In this document: piece after piece, positions 8,232 to 14,867 of the stretch
Position numbering within the stretch: position 1 is the stretch's first letter
Layout of the letters: each line of letters begins with the position of its first letter
From: Oxalobacteraceae bacterium
Lineage (GTDB): Bacteria; Pseudomonadota; Gammaproteobacteria; Burkholderiales; Burkholderiaceae_D
Assembly: GCA_027490255.1 (NCBI GenBank)
Contig: JAIXYM010000026.1
Coordinates: forward strand, 1-52,226
DNA: 52,226 nt
Reading direction: 5' to 3'
Program-made: the position numbers and the translations under genes
Notes under the pieces: model-generated
The model's input: only the letters and a program-made list of their open reading frames with translations
What the model was told of the DNA's origin: nothing
Databases searched by the model: none

Positions 8232-8687
8232 TTACTTTTTCTTTGCTTCAGCCAACTGCTCTGGTGTCATTTTTTCAGCAAGCTGATCCAGCAAACGGGT
8301 GATGTCCACGCGAGTATATTTCTCTTCATTCGCAATTGCTTCTTGCAGCCAGCGATGCGCCTCTACATAGTTTTTGTGAGTGCCCAAAGCAAGTTGTACA
8401 TAGACCTGTTTCATCATGCGTTTGCCATACTTGTTTTTGCGATCGATGAGTTGTCTGGCGATACTGCGAGCTTCGCTCAGATCACCGGTTTCACGGCCTT
8501 TATCGTAGGCGTCAGTGCCCTTGATGAACAGGGACAAACTTTCGTTTTCATACGCGCACTGTTTTGGATCCCCGCTGGGGCACAGTAACGGGTCATCTTC
8601 TGCGCTAACCGGTGCATGGCTGATAGCAATGCTCAGGACCAGGCCGGACATGATCGCTTTCAGGGTAGGGTAGGTAGGGTTCTTCAT
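8232..8687 (-). CDS. Small exported protein with Sel1/TPR-like helices
   Basis: The 151-residue product has an N-terminal hydrophobic segment ending A-P-V-S-A (about residue 29), so export is likely. The rest is charged and helical. The segment L-A-L-G-T-H-K-N-Y-V-E-A-H-R-W-L-Q-E-A-I resembles one Sel1/TPR-type repeat, and the ending M-T-P-E-Q-L-A-E-A is like the close of Sel1 repeat proteins. Two cysteines (C-P-S-G-D-P-K-Q-C) near the mature N terminus could form a disulfide. I do not recognise a specific family. It converges on the cytochrome gene and lies after the NTF2-like gene on the same strand. A role linked to the dehydrogenase is only a guess from position. Confidence 0.7.
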   Translation of the reverse strand: MKNPTYPTLKAIMSGLVLSIAISHAPVSAEDDPLLCPSGDPKQCAYENESLSLFIKGTDAYDKGRETGDLSEARSIARQLIDRKNKYGKRMMKQVYVQLALGTHKNYVEAHRWLQEAIANEEKYTRVDITRLLDQLAEKMTPEQLAEAKKK

Positions 8688-8779
8688 GGGTGTCTCGTTT
8701 TATTATGGTGGCTGCAGGGATCTGGTGGCCTTCCGGCCATGCCAGACTGGCGGCATGATGCACACGCCGCCGGTTCTCG

Positions 8780-9277
8780 TCAGTTGCCTTTCATGTCGGC
8801 GATCAGTTTGCCGGCTTTTGCCGGATCGAAGTAGTACACCACGGAATCAAAGCGCCCGCTGGTGCCCATTTCGTAAACCCCTACCATGTCGATACGGACC
8901 GAGTCGCCTGATTTGCGGTGGGTGGCATCCCAGGTAAAGACAACGGCAGCAGAGCGACCGCCGACGATCATTTTTTTGACGTCAATGCGTGCCTTGAAGG
9001 TTTTGTATTCGCCGGCCATAAAATCGGAAAAATCTTTTTTGCCCGACTGGCTGGAAACCGGTGACGTACGGTTGACGTTATCAGAAAAATATTTGATCCA
9101 AGCAGCTGGGTCATTATTCTCCATCGACTGGTTGTATTCCTCCATAGCCTGCCGGATAATGGATTCGACTTGCATTTCGACTGCGCCCGCTGCAAAAGTG
9201 GCGCTGGAGAATATACTGCCGAGAACAAGAATAATGCCCGCAAAACTGTGGCGGATGGTGCTGGTGGCGCTGGTCAT
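8780..9277 (-). CDS. Exported NTF2/SnoaL-like protein
   Basis: The 165-residue product begins with a signal peptide (hydrophobic core at about residues 11-29, ending T-F-A-A-G-A). The mature part has an NTF2-like pattern: a first helix with I-I-R-Q-A-M-E-E-Y-N-Q-S, then D-P-A-A-W-I-K-Y-F-S-D, and later beta strands including A-A-V-V-F-T-W-D-A-T-H. This resembles the SnoaL/ketosteroid-isomerase-like superfamily. A GGAGAAAGG ribosome site supports the start. It may be transcribed with the small exported gene at 8232, 92 bases downstream. The fold covers both enzymes and binding proteins, so no reaction is proposed. Confidence 0.75.
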   Translation of the reverse strand: MTSATSTIRHSFAGIILVLGSIFSSATFAAGAVEMQVESIIRQAMEEYNQSMENNDPAAWIKYFSDNVNRTSPVSSQSGKKDFSDFMAGEYKTFKARIDVKKMIVGGRSAAVVFTWDATHRKSGDSVRIDMVGVYEMGTSGRFDSVVYYFDPAKAGKLIADMKGN

Positions 9278-9583
9278 GAAACCTTTCTCCCTCGTAGATT
9301 TTTGTTTATTGCTGAAATCGCGATGGCCTGACTGGAAAATCGGATTACCGACTAAGGTAGTCGATTTTTGATCAGTCGCAGTATTTTTGTTTGTCTGTTT
9401 TACTAGCCGTCGGTGCTATAAAGTACCATTTTTGAAAGCGGTTGCCCATTAAATTTCATTTAAGGTCTGACTTTGTAGCAGAGTGAAAACTCGAGATATC
9501 TGTATGGATTGGCATCACCCGAAAACTTTGGTAATCAAGAGTGTCGGTGGTGGTTTTTATTGATTATTAGTTAAAAAATACGT
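9278..9583. promoter_or_regulatory. Divergent intergenic region between NTF2-like and BKACE genes
   Basis: These 306 bases separate two divergently transcribed genes and must hold promoters for both. The right half is AT-rich close to the BKACE start, and the ribosome site before that ATG is weak. I found no strong inverted repeat and no promoter good enough to assign. Confidence 0.3.
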
Positions 9584-10462
9584 ATGAAAAATCCGGTATG
9601 GTTAGAAGTCGCTTTGAATGGTCCCTGGTCGCGCGAGCGACAACCCGCAATTCCTGTGCACGCCGATGAGATTGTCGAAGACGCTATCGCGTGTGCGGCC
9701 GAGGGCGCTTCCATTATTCATTTTCATCCCTATGACCCTGACACCGGGCGCCAGCGCGACGATTATGAAATCTACGCGCCCATTATTGAACGTATCCGGG
9801 CTAAAGCCGATGTGATCTGCTACGGCACTCTGCCCTTTGCTGGCGATGTTGATGCCAAGGACGCACTTTCCCCGCAAACACGCTATGCCGCGGTTGAGAA
9901 GCTGGCCAGTGCTGGACTGATCGAATGGTCGGTGGTCGATCCTGGTTCGACCAACATCAGTACAAGAAAAGATGTCGCCAGTGGCAAACAGGGTTTTGTT
10001 TATTCGAACCCTGAAAGTCACATTCGACATGGCCTCGATCTCTGCCATCGTCACAAGCTGACGCCGTCCTATGCGATTTACGAGCCGGGATTTATGCGTT
10101 TGGGCGCAGCCCTGCGTCGTACAGTGAGCGACATGTCGCCGCCGGTCTATCGGCTGATGTTTTCCGATAATTTTACTTTTGGTTTTCCGCCAGAAGAATG
10201 GGCAGTGGAAGCCTATATTCGCTTGCTCGGTATCGAGGAGCCGGACGCGCAGTGGATGGTGGCGGGGCTGGGCGTACAAATCGATCCGCTGATTGATTTC
10301 GCGGTGACGCATGGCGGTCATATCCGCGTGGGTCTGGAAGATGCGCCGTTGGGTCATACGGTATCGAACGTAGAACAGGTGCGTGCCGCGAGAGCGCGTA
10401 TTGAGCGCAATGGCGGTACAACGGCCACTGCTGCGCAAGTGCGCGAACGCCTGAGTGCCTAA
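9584..10462 (+). CDS. BKACE family beta-keto acid cleavage enzyme (DUF849)
   Basis: The 292-residue product fits the BKACE family, Zn-dependent TIM-barrel enzymes that condense a beta-keto acid with acetyl-CoA and split it, as in 3-keto-5-aminohexanoate cleavage. The metal motif H-F-H-P-Y-D is near residue 47. The late motif G-G-H-I-R-V-G-L-E-D supplies the conserved arginine and the E-D pair, where the glutamate is a zinc ligand in characterised members. Length is normal (about 280-310). The family has many substrate groups, set by pocket residues that I cannot class here. Its stop codon directly abuts the ATG of the di-haem oxidoreductase, so the two are almost surely cotranscribed. Confidence 0.85.
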   Translation: MKNPVWLEVALNGPWSRERQPAIPVHADEIVEDAIACAAEGASIIHFHPYDPDTGRQRDDYEIYAPIIERIRAKADVICYGTLPFAGDVDAKDALSPQTRYAAVEKLASAGLIEWSVVDPGSTNISTRKDVASGKQGFVYSNPESHIRHGLDLCHRHKLTPSYAIYEPGFMRLGAALRRTVSDMSPPVYRLMFSDNFTFGFPPEEWAVEAYIRLLGIEEPDAQWMVAGLGVQIDPLIDFAVTHGGHIRVGLEDAPLGHTVSNVEQVRAARARIERNGGTTATAAQVRERLSA

Positions 10463-11887
10463 ATGCGCCAGGCTATGAAACAGTCACGCCGATATCTGCC
10501 ATTGCTTATGCTGGTGGTGTCCACTGTGGTGGTGCTGGCGGCTGCACACAATGCCTTTTCCGAAAGTGAATCGGGGGATTGTTTCTGGAATCCGGCCACC
10601 AAGCAATGCACACCCGATGACCAGATATTCTTTCAGCCCGTTGCCGAGTTGAGTCCGACCGACACCGTGCTGTATGAGGAAGGCATGAAGCAGTTCAAGG
10701 CGTCGTGGAGCGTCTTTCCGCTAATTGATGGCGAGTGGGGACTGGGTCCGACCTTCCATGCCAGCGCGTGTATTGGATGTCACGTGAATGGCGGTCGCGG
10801 CAAGACCGTGGACGATGCCAGCAAGACTAGCTTTCAGCAGCTCGTGCGGTTGTCACTGCCCGGTACCGATGCTGATGGTGAGCCCTTGCCTCATCCTGCG
10901 TACGGTAATCAACTTCAAGTGTTTGGTATTTATGGCGAGTCGCTCTCCAATCCCGTAGTCGGCGAGGCAGATTTGCGTATCGATTGGGAGCCGCAAAAAG
11001 TGGCTCTGGCAGACGGTACCGAAGTTGAGTTGCGCCGTCCGCAAAATCGCATCACGAAGCTGGCCTTTGGTCCTCTGGGTGAGAAAACGCTTATTTCATT
11101 GCGCAACACGCCCGTGGTGTACGGGATGGGTTATCTCGATGCGGTACCGGAAGCCGATATTCTGGCGCTCGCGGCCAAGCAAAAATCGCTTGGACTCAAT
11201 GGGCGTCCGAATTATGTGAAAGATGATGCAACGGGCAAGCAGCTGCTGGGGCGATTTGGCTGGAAGGCAAATCAACCTACGCTCAAGCAGCAGGTGGCCG
11301 CTGCGCACATGGGTGATATGGGTATTACCTCCACCTTGTACCACGAGCAGAATTGTCCCAAGGTGCAGGTACAGTGCCAGAACGCGCACACGACCGGCAA
11401 GCATGAACTGACGGATCAGGCCTGGAACGCAGTGACCTTCTTTCTGGCCGGTGTGGAACCGCCCAAGCGCCCACTACCTGACAGTGACAAATACATTCAA
11501 GGCGAAAAATTATTCCGCGGCGCGGGCTGTACGGGATGTCATGTCCCCGAGCTGAAAACCGGTAAATTCCCAATGTTAACGGCGATCGAGAACAAACAGT
11601 TTCGTCCCTATACCGATTTGCTATTGCATGATATGGGCGACGATCTGGCAGACAACCGGCCTGACTTCAAGGCAGGAGGTCGCGACTGGCGCACGGCACC
11701 TTTGTGGGGACTTGGCTTGTCACGCAGGGTTAATGGCAGCATGGATCTGCTGCATGATGGTCGTGCGCGCAGTGTGTTGGAAGCTATCTTGTGGCACGGC
11801 GGAGAAGCGAAAAAAGCGCGCGATCAGTTCGCCAATATGAAAAAAGAAGACCGCGAGGCGCTCATCAGTTTTGTGCACGCACTCTGA
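10463..11887 (+). CDS. Di-haem oxidoreductase (DUF1111/DHOR family)
   Basis: The 474-residue product has an N-terminal hydrophobic export signal (about residues 12-33) and two haem c motifs, C103-I-G-C-H107 and C356-T-G-C-H360. The early segment H-A-S-A-C-I-G-C-H-V-N-G-G and the late W-R-T-A-P-L-W-G-L-G-L-S and L-H-D-G-R-A-R-S are typical of the DUF1111 di-haem oxidoreductases, distant relatives of MauG and bacterial cytochrome c peroxidases. These act in the periplasm; electron donors and substrates are mostly unknown. The start abuts the BKACE stop; an internal ATG at 10475 is an alternative. Pairing a cytosolic CoA-dependent enzyme with a periplasmic haem protein is unusual and the shared purpose is unclear. 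Confidence 0.87.
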   Translation: MRQAMKQSRRYLPLLMLVVSTVVVLAAAHNAFSESESGDCFWNPATKQCTPDDQIFFQPVAELSPTDTVLYEEGMKQFKASWSVFPLIDGEWGLGPTFHASACIGCHVNGGRGKTVDDASKTSFQQLVRLSLPGTDADGEPLPHPAYGNQLQVFGIYGESLSNPVVGEADLRIDWEPQKVALADGTEVELRRPQNRITKLAFGPLGEKTLISLRNTPVVYGMGYLDAVPEADILALAAKQKSLGLNGRPNYVKDDATGKQLLGRFGWKANQPTLKQQVAAAHMGDMGITSTLYHEQNCPKVQVQCQNAHTTGKHELTDQAWNAVTFFLAGVEPPKRPLPDSDKYIQGEKLFRGAGCTGCHVPELKTGKFPMLTAIENKQFRPYTDLLLHDMGDDLADNRPDFKAGGRDWRTAPLWGLGLSRRVNGSMDLLHDGRARSVLEAILWHGGEAKKARDQFANMKKEDREALISFVHAL

Positions 11888-11917
11888 TTACTGAGTGAGG
11901 TAGGCAAAAAGACAGGC

Positions 11918-11960
11918 GACAGACAGACGACAGACAGACGCTTATTCAAGGACGTCTGTC
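11918..11960. repeat. Two tandem GACAGACAGAC units and an adjoining inverted repeat
   Basis: The 11-base unit GACAGACAGAC occurs at 11918-11928 and 11929-11939. The end of the second unit (GACAGACG, 11933-11940) pairs with CGTCTGTC at 11953-11960 around a 12-base loop. It lies between two convergent genes. There is no uridine tract, so it is not a clear terminator. Confidence 0.6.
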
Positions 11961-11983
11961 ATGTCTCGGCGCTGCGCTGCGCC

Positions 11984-12259
11984 TTACTGTGATGTTTCTA
12001 AAGCGGGCGGTTCTTCAACCGGTTTTGCGGGTACCTGCGGTGTTTCAACTTTAGAGCGGACGTAGGATTTGGTTTGCAGCGAGCTGGCCGTTCTTCTGCC
12101 GAGTTCCGTCAAAACAAATGCACCCGCCAGTGGGCGTACGTAGCCCGTCCTGATCAGGTTGTCGATTTGTTTCTGGCGTTTGCTGAAATCAGTAATCGCC
12201 GATTCGGTCTCGATCATGTGAACGATGAGTTCAATATCTTCGATCGATAGCACATGCAT
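11984..12259 (-). CDS. Small uncharacterised protein, possible winged-helix fold
   Basis: I chose the start at 12259 because GGAG stands six bases before that ATG; upstream ATGs at 12271 and 12295 lack such a site. The 91-residue product has an N-terminal helical region (S-I-E-D-I-E-L-I-V-H-M-I), then Q-K-Q-I-D-N-L-I-R-T-G-Y-V and F-V-L-T-E-L-G-R-R-T, a pattern like the recognition helix and wing of small winged-helix proteins. The C terminus is a proline- and glutamate-rich tail. No family is recognised, and DNA binding is only suggested by the pattern. It converges on the di-haem oxidoreductase gene. Confidence 0.6.
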   Translation of the reverse strand: MHVLSIEDIELIVHMIETESAITDFSKRQKQIDNLIRTGYVRPLAGAFVLTELGRRTASSLQTKSYVRSKVETPQVPAKPVEEPPALETSQ

Positions 12260-12580
12260 GGCTGTCTCCATTGTGTCGTGAACCGCGAGGTACATCGGCT
12301 ACCCGCTCGGGCAGCCGCTATCCCTTTGATTTGTCGGGATATGTGTGATTATAGACCTCAAAATTTGCTGTGCGCGGAAGAAAATAATGGTGTCAATTGT
12401 CTAATAATTCTACAGCTCGATGTTATTCGTTTTGCATTAAAATAATTTTTTGATAATGATTGATGCGCCGTACCCAAACCGGGTATTCGTGAATATCGAA
12501 GCGACGACTGCGTCGAATTTTTTATACTGCGTCATCCTGCTTGATGCATAGGCATCAAATAGCAAATCTTTGGAGGCAAA
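12260..12580. promoter_or_regulatory. Divergent intergenic region upstream of two small genes
   Basis: These 321 bases lie between the small gene ending at 11984 and the EthD-like gene. The middle (about 12340-12460) is AT-rich and is the likely promoter area for both. Short open frames on either strand here lack ribosome sites and family features, so I call none of them genes. A GGAGG at 12571-12575 serves the EthD-like gene. Confidence 0.35.
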
Positions 12581-12904
12581 ATGAAACCTGGCAGCGTCAA
12601 GCGCATCGGCATGGTCCAGCGCAAAAAAAGCATGACTCGTGAACAATTCGAGACCCATTGGCTGACCGTACATGCGGAGCTGTGCAAGAAATTGCCTGGC
12701 ATGCAGCGTTACTCGGTCAATTTGGTTGCTGCTGGTGATATTGAAAAATTCGGTTTCGATGGTTTTTCCGAATTATGGTTCGAGTCCAAAGAGGCGCTCG
12801 ACGCAGCATTGCAAAGCCCGGAAGGCAAAACGCTGCTCGCTGATCTGCCCAATTTTGTCGAGCACATTCAGCCGATTCTGGTTGAGGAATATCCGATGTT
12901 GTGA
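12581..12904 (+). CDS. EthD-like dimeric alpha-beta barrel protein
   Basis: The 107-residue product matches the EthD family: M-V-Q-R-K-K-S-M-T-R-E-Q-F-E-T-H-W-L-T-V-H-A is the classic start, with the H-W-x-x-x-H-A segment after the first strand and helix. It continues with G-F-D-G-F-S-E-L-W-F-E-S in the central strand and ends in E-E-Y-P-M-L. Such proteins are cytosolic ferredoxin-like dimers, often associated with degradation pathways, but many have no known substrate. A GGAGG site six bases before the ATG supports the start. The gene stands alone; the non-coding repeat element follows about 90 bases after the stop. Confidence 0.82.
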   Translation: MKPGSVKRIGMVQRKKSMTREQFETHWLTVHAELCKKLPGMQRYSVNLVAAGDIEKFGFDGFSELWFESKEALDAALQSPEGKTLLADLPNFVEHIQPILVEEYPML

Positions 12905-12992
12905 GGCTTTTTGCCTGTAGTGACAGGCGCTAAAGGTGGCAACTAAGCAGCACCGTATTTTTCAGCGTCAGATTATCGTCTGCACAACGAAC

Positions 12993-13142
12993 GACACTGG
13001 ATCCCGGCTTACGCCGGGAGCGAGTGGGGAATTCGGATCGCATGCGATCCGCCCACGCAGCGGTCATCACATGCAGGTGATGACAATTTTGAGGTCAACA
13101 ATTCTTCAAACGTCATCCCGGCGCAGGCCGGGATCCAGTGTC
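12993..13142. repeat. REP/MITE-like element, copy 1
   Basis: This 150-base element is bounded by a perfect 16-base inverted repeat: GACACTGGATCCCGGC at 12993-13008 and its complement at 13127-13142. Each end also folds on itself (CCCGGC-TTAC-GCCGGG at the left). Inside lie the 16-base palindrome GGATCGCATGCGATCC at 13035-13050 and a hairpin GTCATCAC/GTGATGAC at 13063-13084. It is clearly homologous over its full length to 43120-43279. It sits between the convergent EthD-like and GIY-YIG genes. There is no coding capacity. Confidence 0.9.
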
Positions 13143-13215
13143 TTTGCTTTAACGTAGGGCATCAAGCGACTGCACGACTTTCGCGCATGGTGCGCAATCA
13201 AATCTGGCTGCTCAC

Positions 13216-13542
13216 CTACGCCTGCCAGACACCGAAGCCGGCTTCGCGTAGGCGTATCCCCAGATCTACCTCCATGTATCGCGCATCTTCATAGGGCATG
13301 GGGTTGTGCGCTTCGTAGAGTTCGGGCAGAAGATGCAGACCGAAGGTCTGCACGAATTTGTTGGCCTGTATGCCGGCCTTGTGCCGGTCAAAGCGCAGAT
13401 CCGGATCCAGTCCTGTCATGCCCACATAGACGCAGGGCTTGCCAGGCTGGTAGTCCGGGTTGGCTTTCTTGAATTTTCCTTCGTAGAGCACATCTTTCGA
13501 CAGCTCGATCACATACACGTAGTGCTTTGCTGCGACGGCCAT
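13216..13542 (-). CDS. Single-domain GIY-YIG nuclease-like protein
   Basis: The 108-residue product consists almost only of a GIY-YIG-type domain. H-Y-V-Y-V-I-E-L stands for the GIY strand, and C-V-Y-V-G-M-T-G for the YIG strand. R-F-D-R-H-K follows with the expected basic residues, and the glutamate in Y-M-E-V-D-L-G-I-R-L may be the metal ligand. Members range from DNA repair and restriction enzymes to uncharacterised small proteins. The start at 13542 lies 12 bases after the stop of the 2OG oxygenase gene, with an AAAGG site in the gap, so the two are probably cotranscribed. Whether it is an active nuclease is not known. Confidence 0.75.
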   Translation of the reverse strand: MAVAAKHYVYVIELSKDVLYEGKFKKANPDYQPGKPCVYVGMTGLDPDLRFDRHKAGIQANKFVQTFGLHLLPELYEAHNPMPYEDARYMEVDLGIRLREAGFGVWQA

Positions 13543-13554
13543 TGAAAGACCTTT

Positions 13555-14349
13555 TTAGCGCCACTCGTACATCACATTGATGCGTGCGACATATTTGGAT
13601 ACATCGCCAAAGACGCGGCAACCTTCATGCAGTACGCTCTGTGGCCCAAAGCCGTGACGGAAAAATAGCGCTGAGCCTTTGCGCGGTGTGACGTCCACCC
13701 AGCCGCGATCTGGACGATACAGACGTGTGCTGCCGCCTTCGACACCATCTTCAGGCCCGTTTAGATACAGCAGCATCGACATGCACGAACGCAGTCCCGG
13801 CCATTCGACCATGCACTGACGATCGGGGCTCAGGCCGTAGCCGGGCCAGTCGCCATCGGTATGCATATTGAATACGTCATTGGCATCGTAACGGTACATA
13901 TTGATGCGGCGGCTGAGCGCAGGAGAAAGTGTTCCGCCGTTGATGGTGGCAGGCAGCAAATGCGCAATGCGGTCGAAGACGGGGCCCAGCAAAGATTCTT
14001 CAGCAAGCCAATGCACAGCTTTGTTCATGCGCATGCCGGGTGGTGTTGAGATGCCGGGGGCTTCATCGCGATAGCCAAAGCGTTCACTGGCTTCGACCAT
14101 GTTATCTGCTTCGGCGGGCGTAATGACATCATCGATCATGAACGCGAGCAGTCCACCCAATTCGATATCGGTGCGTTGTGGTGATAGCAAAGGCTCATGC
14201 GTGAGGATCAGTGGTGCTGCTGGTGTCTCGAAGGCGAAGATCGGGGTCATCGGAATGACGCCACCCATCGGCAGCGAGCCCGGCATGTGAGCTGCTTCGA
14301 AATGTGCTGGCCAGACTTTGGCTTCAGCGATGGTTGTTTCGGACTGCAT
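13555..14349 (-). CDS. 2-oxoglutarate/Fe(II) oxygenase, prolyl-4-hydroxylase-like
   Basis: The 264-residue product has the double-stranded beta-helix oxygenase features of the prolyl-4-hydroxylase branch. The iron triad is H163-x-D165 (F-N-M-H-T-D-G-D-W) with H241 (V-L-H-E-G-C), and R256 (Y-V-A-R-I-N) is the likely 2-oxoglutarate anchor. S-M-L-L-Y-L-N and G-G-S-T-R-L-Y are the usual core strands. These enzymes hydroxylate proteins or small molecules using O2 and 2-oxoglutarate. The substrate is unknown. An AGGA site precedes the ATG. It lies 24 bases after the glyoxalase gene and 12 before the GIY-YIG gene on the same strand. Confidence 0.85.
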   Translation of the reverse strand: MQSETTIAEAKVWPAHFEAAHMPGSLPMGGVIPMTPIFAFETPAAPLILTHEPLLSPQRTDIELGGLLAFMIDDVITPAEADNMVEASERFGYRDEAPGISTPPGMRMNKAVHWLAEESLLGPVFDRIAHLLPATINGGTLSPALSRRINMYRYDANDVFNMHTDGDWPGYGLSPDRQCMVEWPGLRSCMSMLLYLNGPEDGVEGGSTRLYRPDRGWVDVTPRKGSALFFRHGFGPQSVLHEGCRVFGDVSKYVARINVMYEWR

Positions 14350-14373
14350 GTCAATTTCCTGTTCTAAAACGAA

Positions 14374-14793
14374 TTACCACTCACCCACATTGGGCATGGA
14401 CGTCCAAGGCTCGGCCGGCGCGAGTGGGGCACCGGCCTGCAAAAGCTCAATAGAGATGTTGTCGGGCGAGCGAACAAACGCCATGCGACCATCGCGCGGC
14501 GGCCGCAGGATCGTCACCCCATGCGCTTGCAGTCGCTCGCAGACGGCGTAGATATCCTCAACCGCATAGGCGAGATGGCCGAAGTTACGACTGCCGCCCA
14601 GGTCTTCCGGATCCCAGTTATAGGTGAGTTCTACTTGTGCGTCATGGTCGCCCGGGGCGGCCAAATAGATCAGGGTAAATCGACCGGCAGGGATATCAAA
14701 CTGGCGTACCAGTTCTAGTCCGAGTGCATCGCGATAAAAATGCAGGGAGGCGTCAACATCACTGACGCGGACCATCGTGTGAAGATATTTCAT
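14374..14793 (-). CDS. gloA: Lactoylglutathione lyase (glyoxalase I)
   Basis: The 139-residue product is a VOC-fold glyoxalase I, which isomerises the methylglyoxal-glutathione hemithioacetal to S-lactoylglutathione in the cytosol. The four metal ligands are in place: H5 (Y-L-H-T-M-V-R-V), E55 (V-E-L-T-Y-N-W), H73 (F-G-H-L-A-Y) and E116 (S-I-E-L-L). The motif R-V-x-D-x-x-x-S-L-x-F-Y at the start and the length match bacterial Ni/Co-type GloA. It is the first of three closely spaced genes on this strand, followed by the 2OG oxygenase and the GIY-YIG protein. Confidence 0.9.
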   Translation of the reverse strand: MKYLHTMVRVSDVDASLHFYRDALGLELVRQFDIPAGRFTLIYLAAPGDHDAQVELTYNWDPEDLGGSRNFGHLAYAVEDIYAVCERLQAHGVTILRPPRDGRMAFVRSPDNISIELLQAGAPLAPAEPWTSMPNVGEW

Positions 14794-14867
14794 GGCGTGA
14801 GGGTAGGCTCAAAAACCTCTATTGTAATGACAGCCGCGCCGATTGGATCGGCGACGAGACCCGGTGG

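Noticed and set aside
8720..8746. Imperfect stem TCTGG-GGCC/GGCC-CCAGA after the NTF2-like gene
   Set aside because: There is no uridine tract on the minus strand, so a terminator is not supported.
9602..10438. Minus-strand open frame of 278 codons opposite the BKACE gene
   Set aside because: No family motif; the plus strand carries a full metal-binding and catalytic pattern.
12993..13142. Possible CRISPR or integron attC
   Set aside because: The palindromes are not regularly spaced direct repeats with spacers, and no cas or integrase gene is near.
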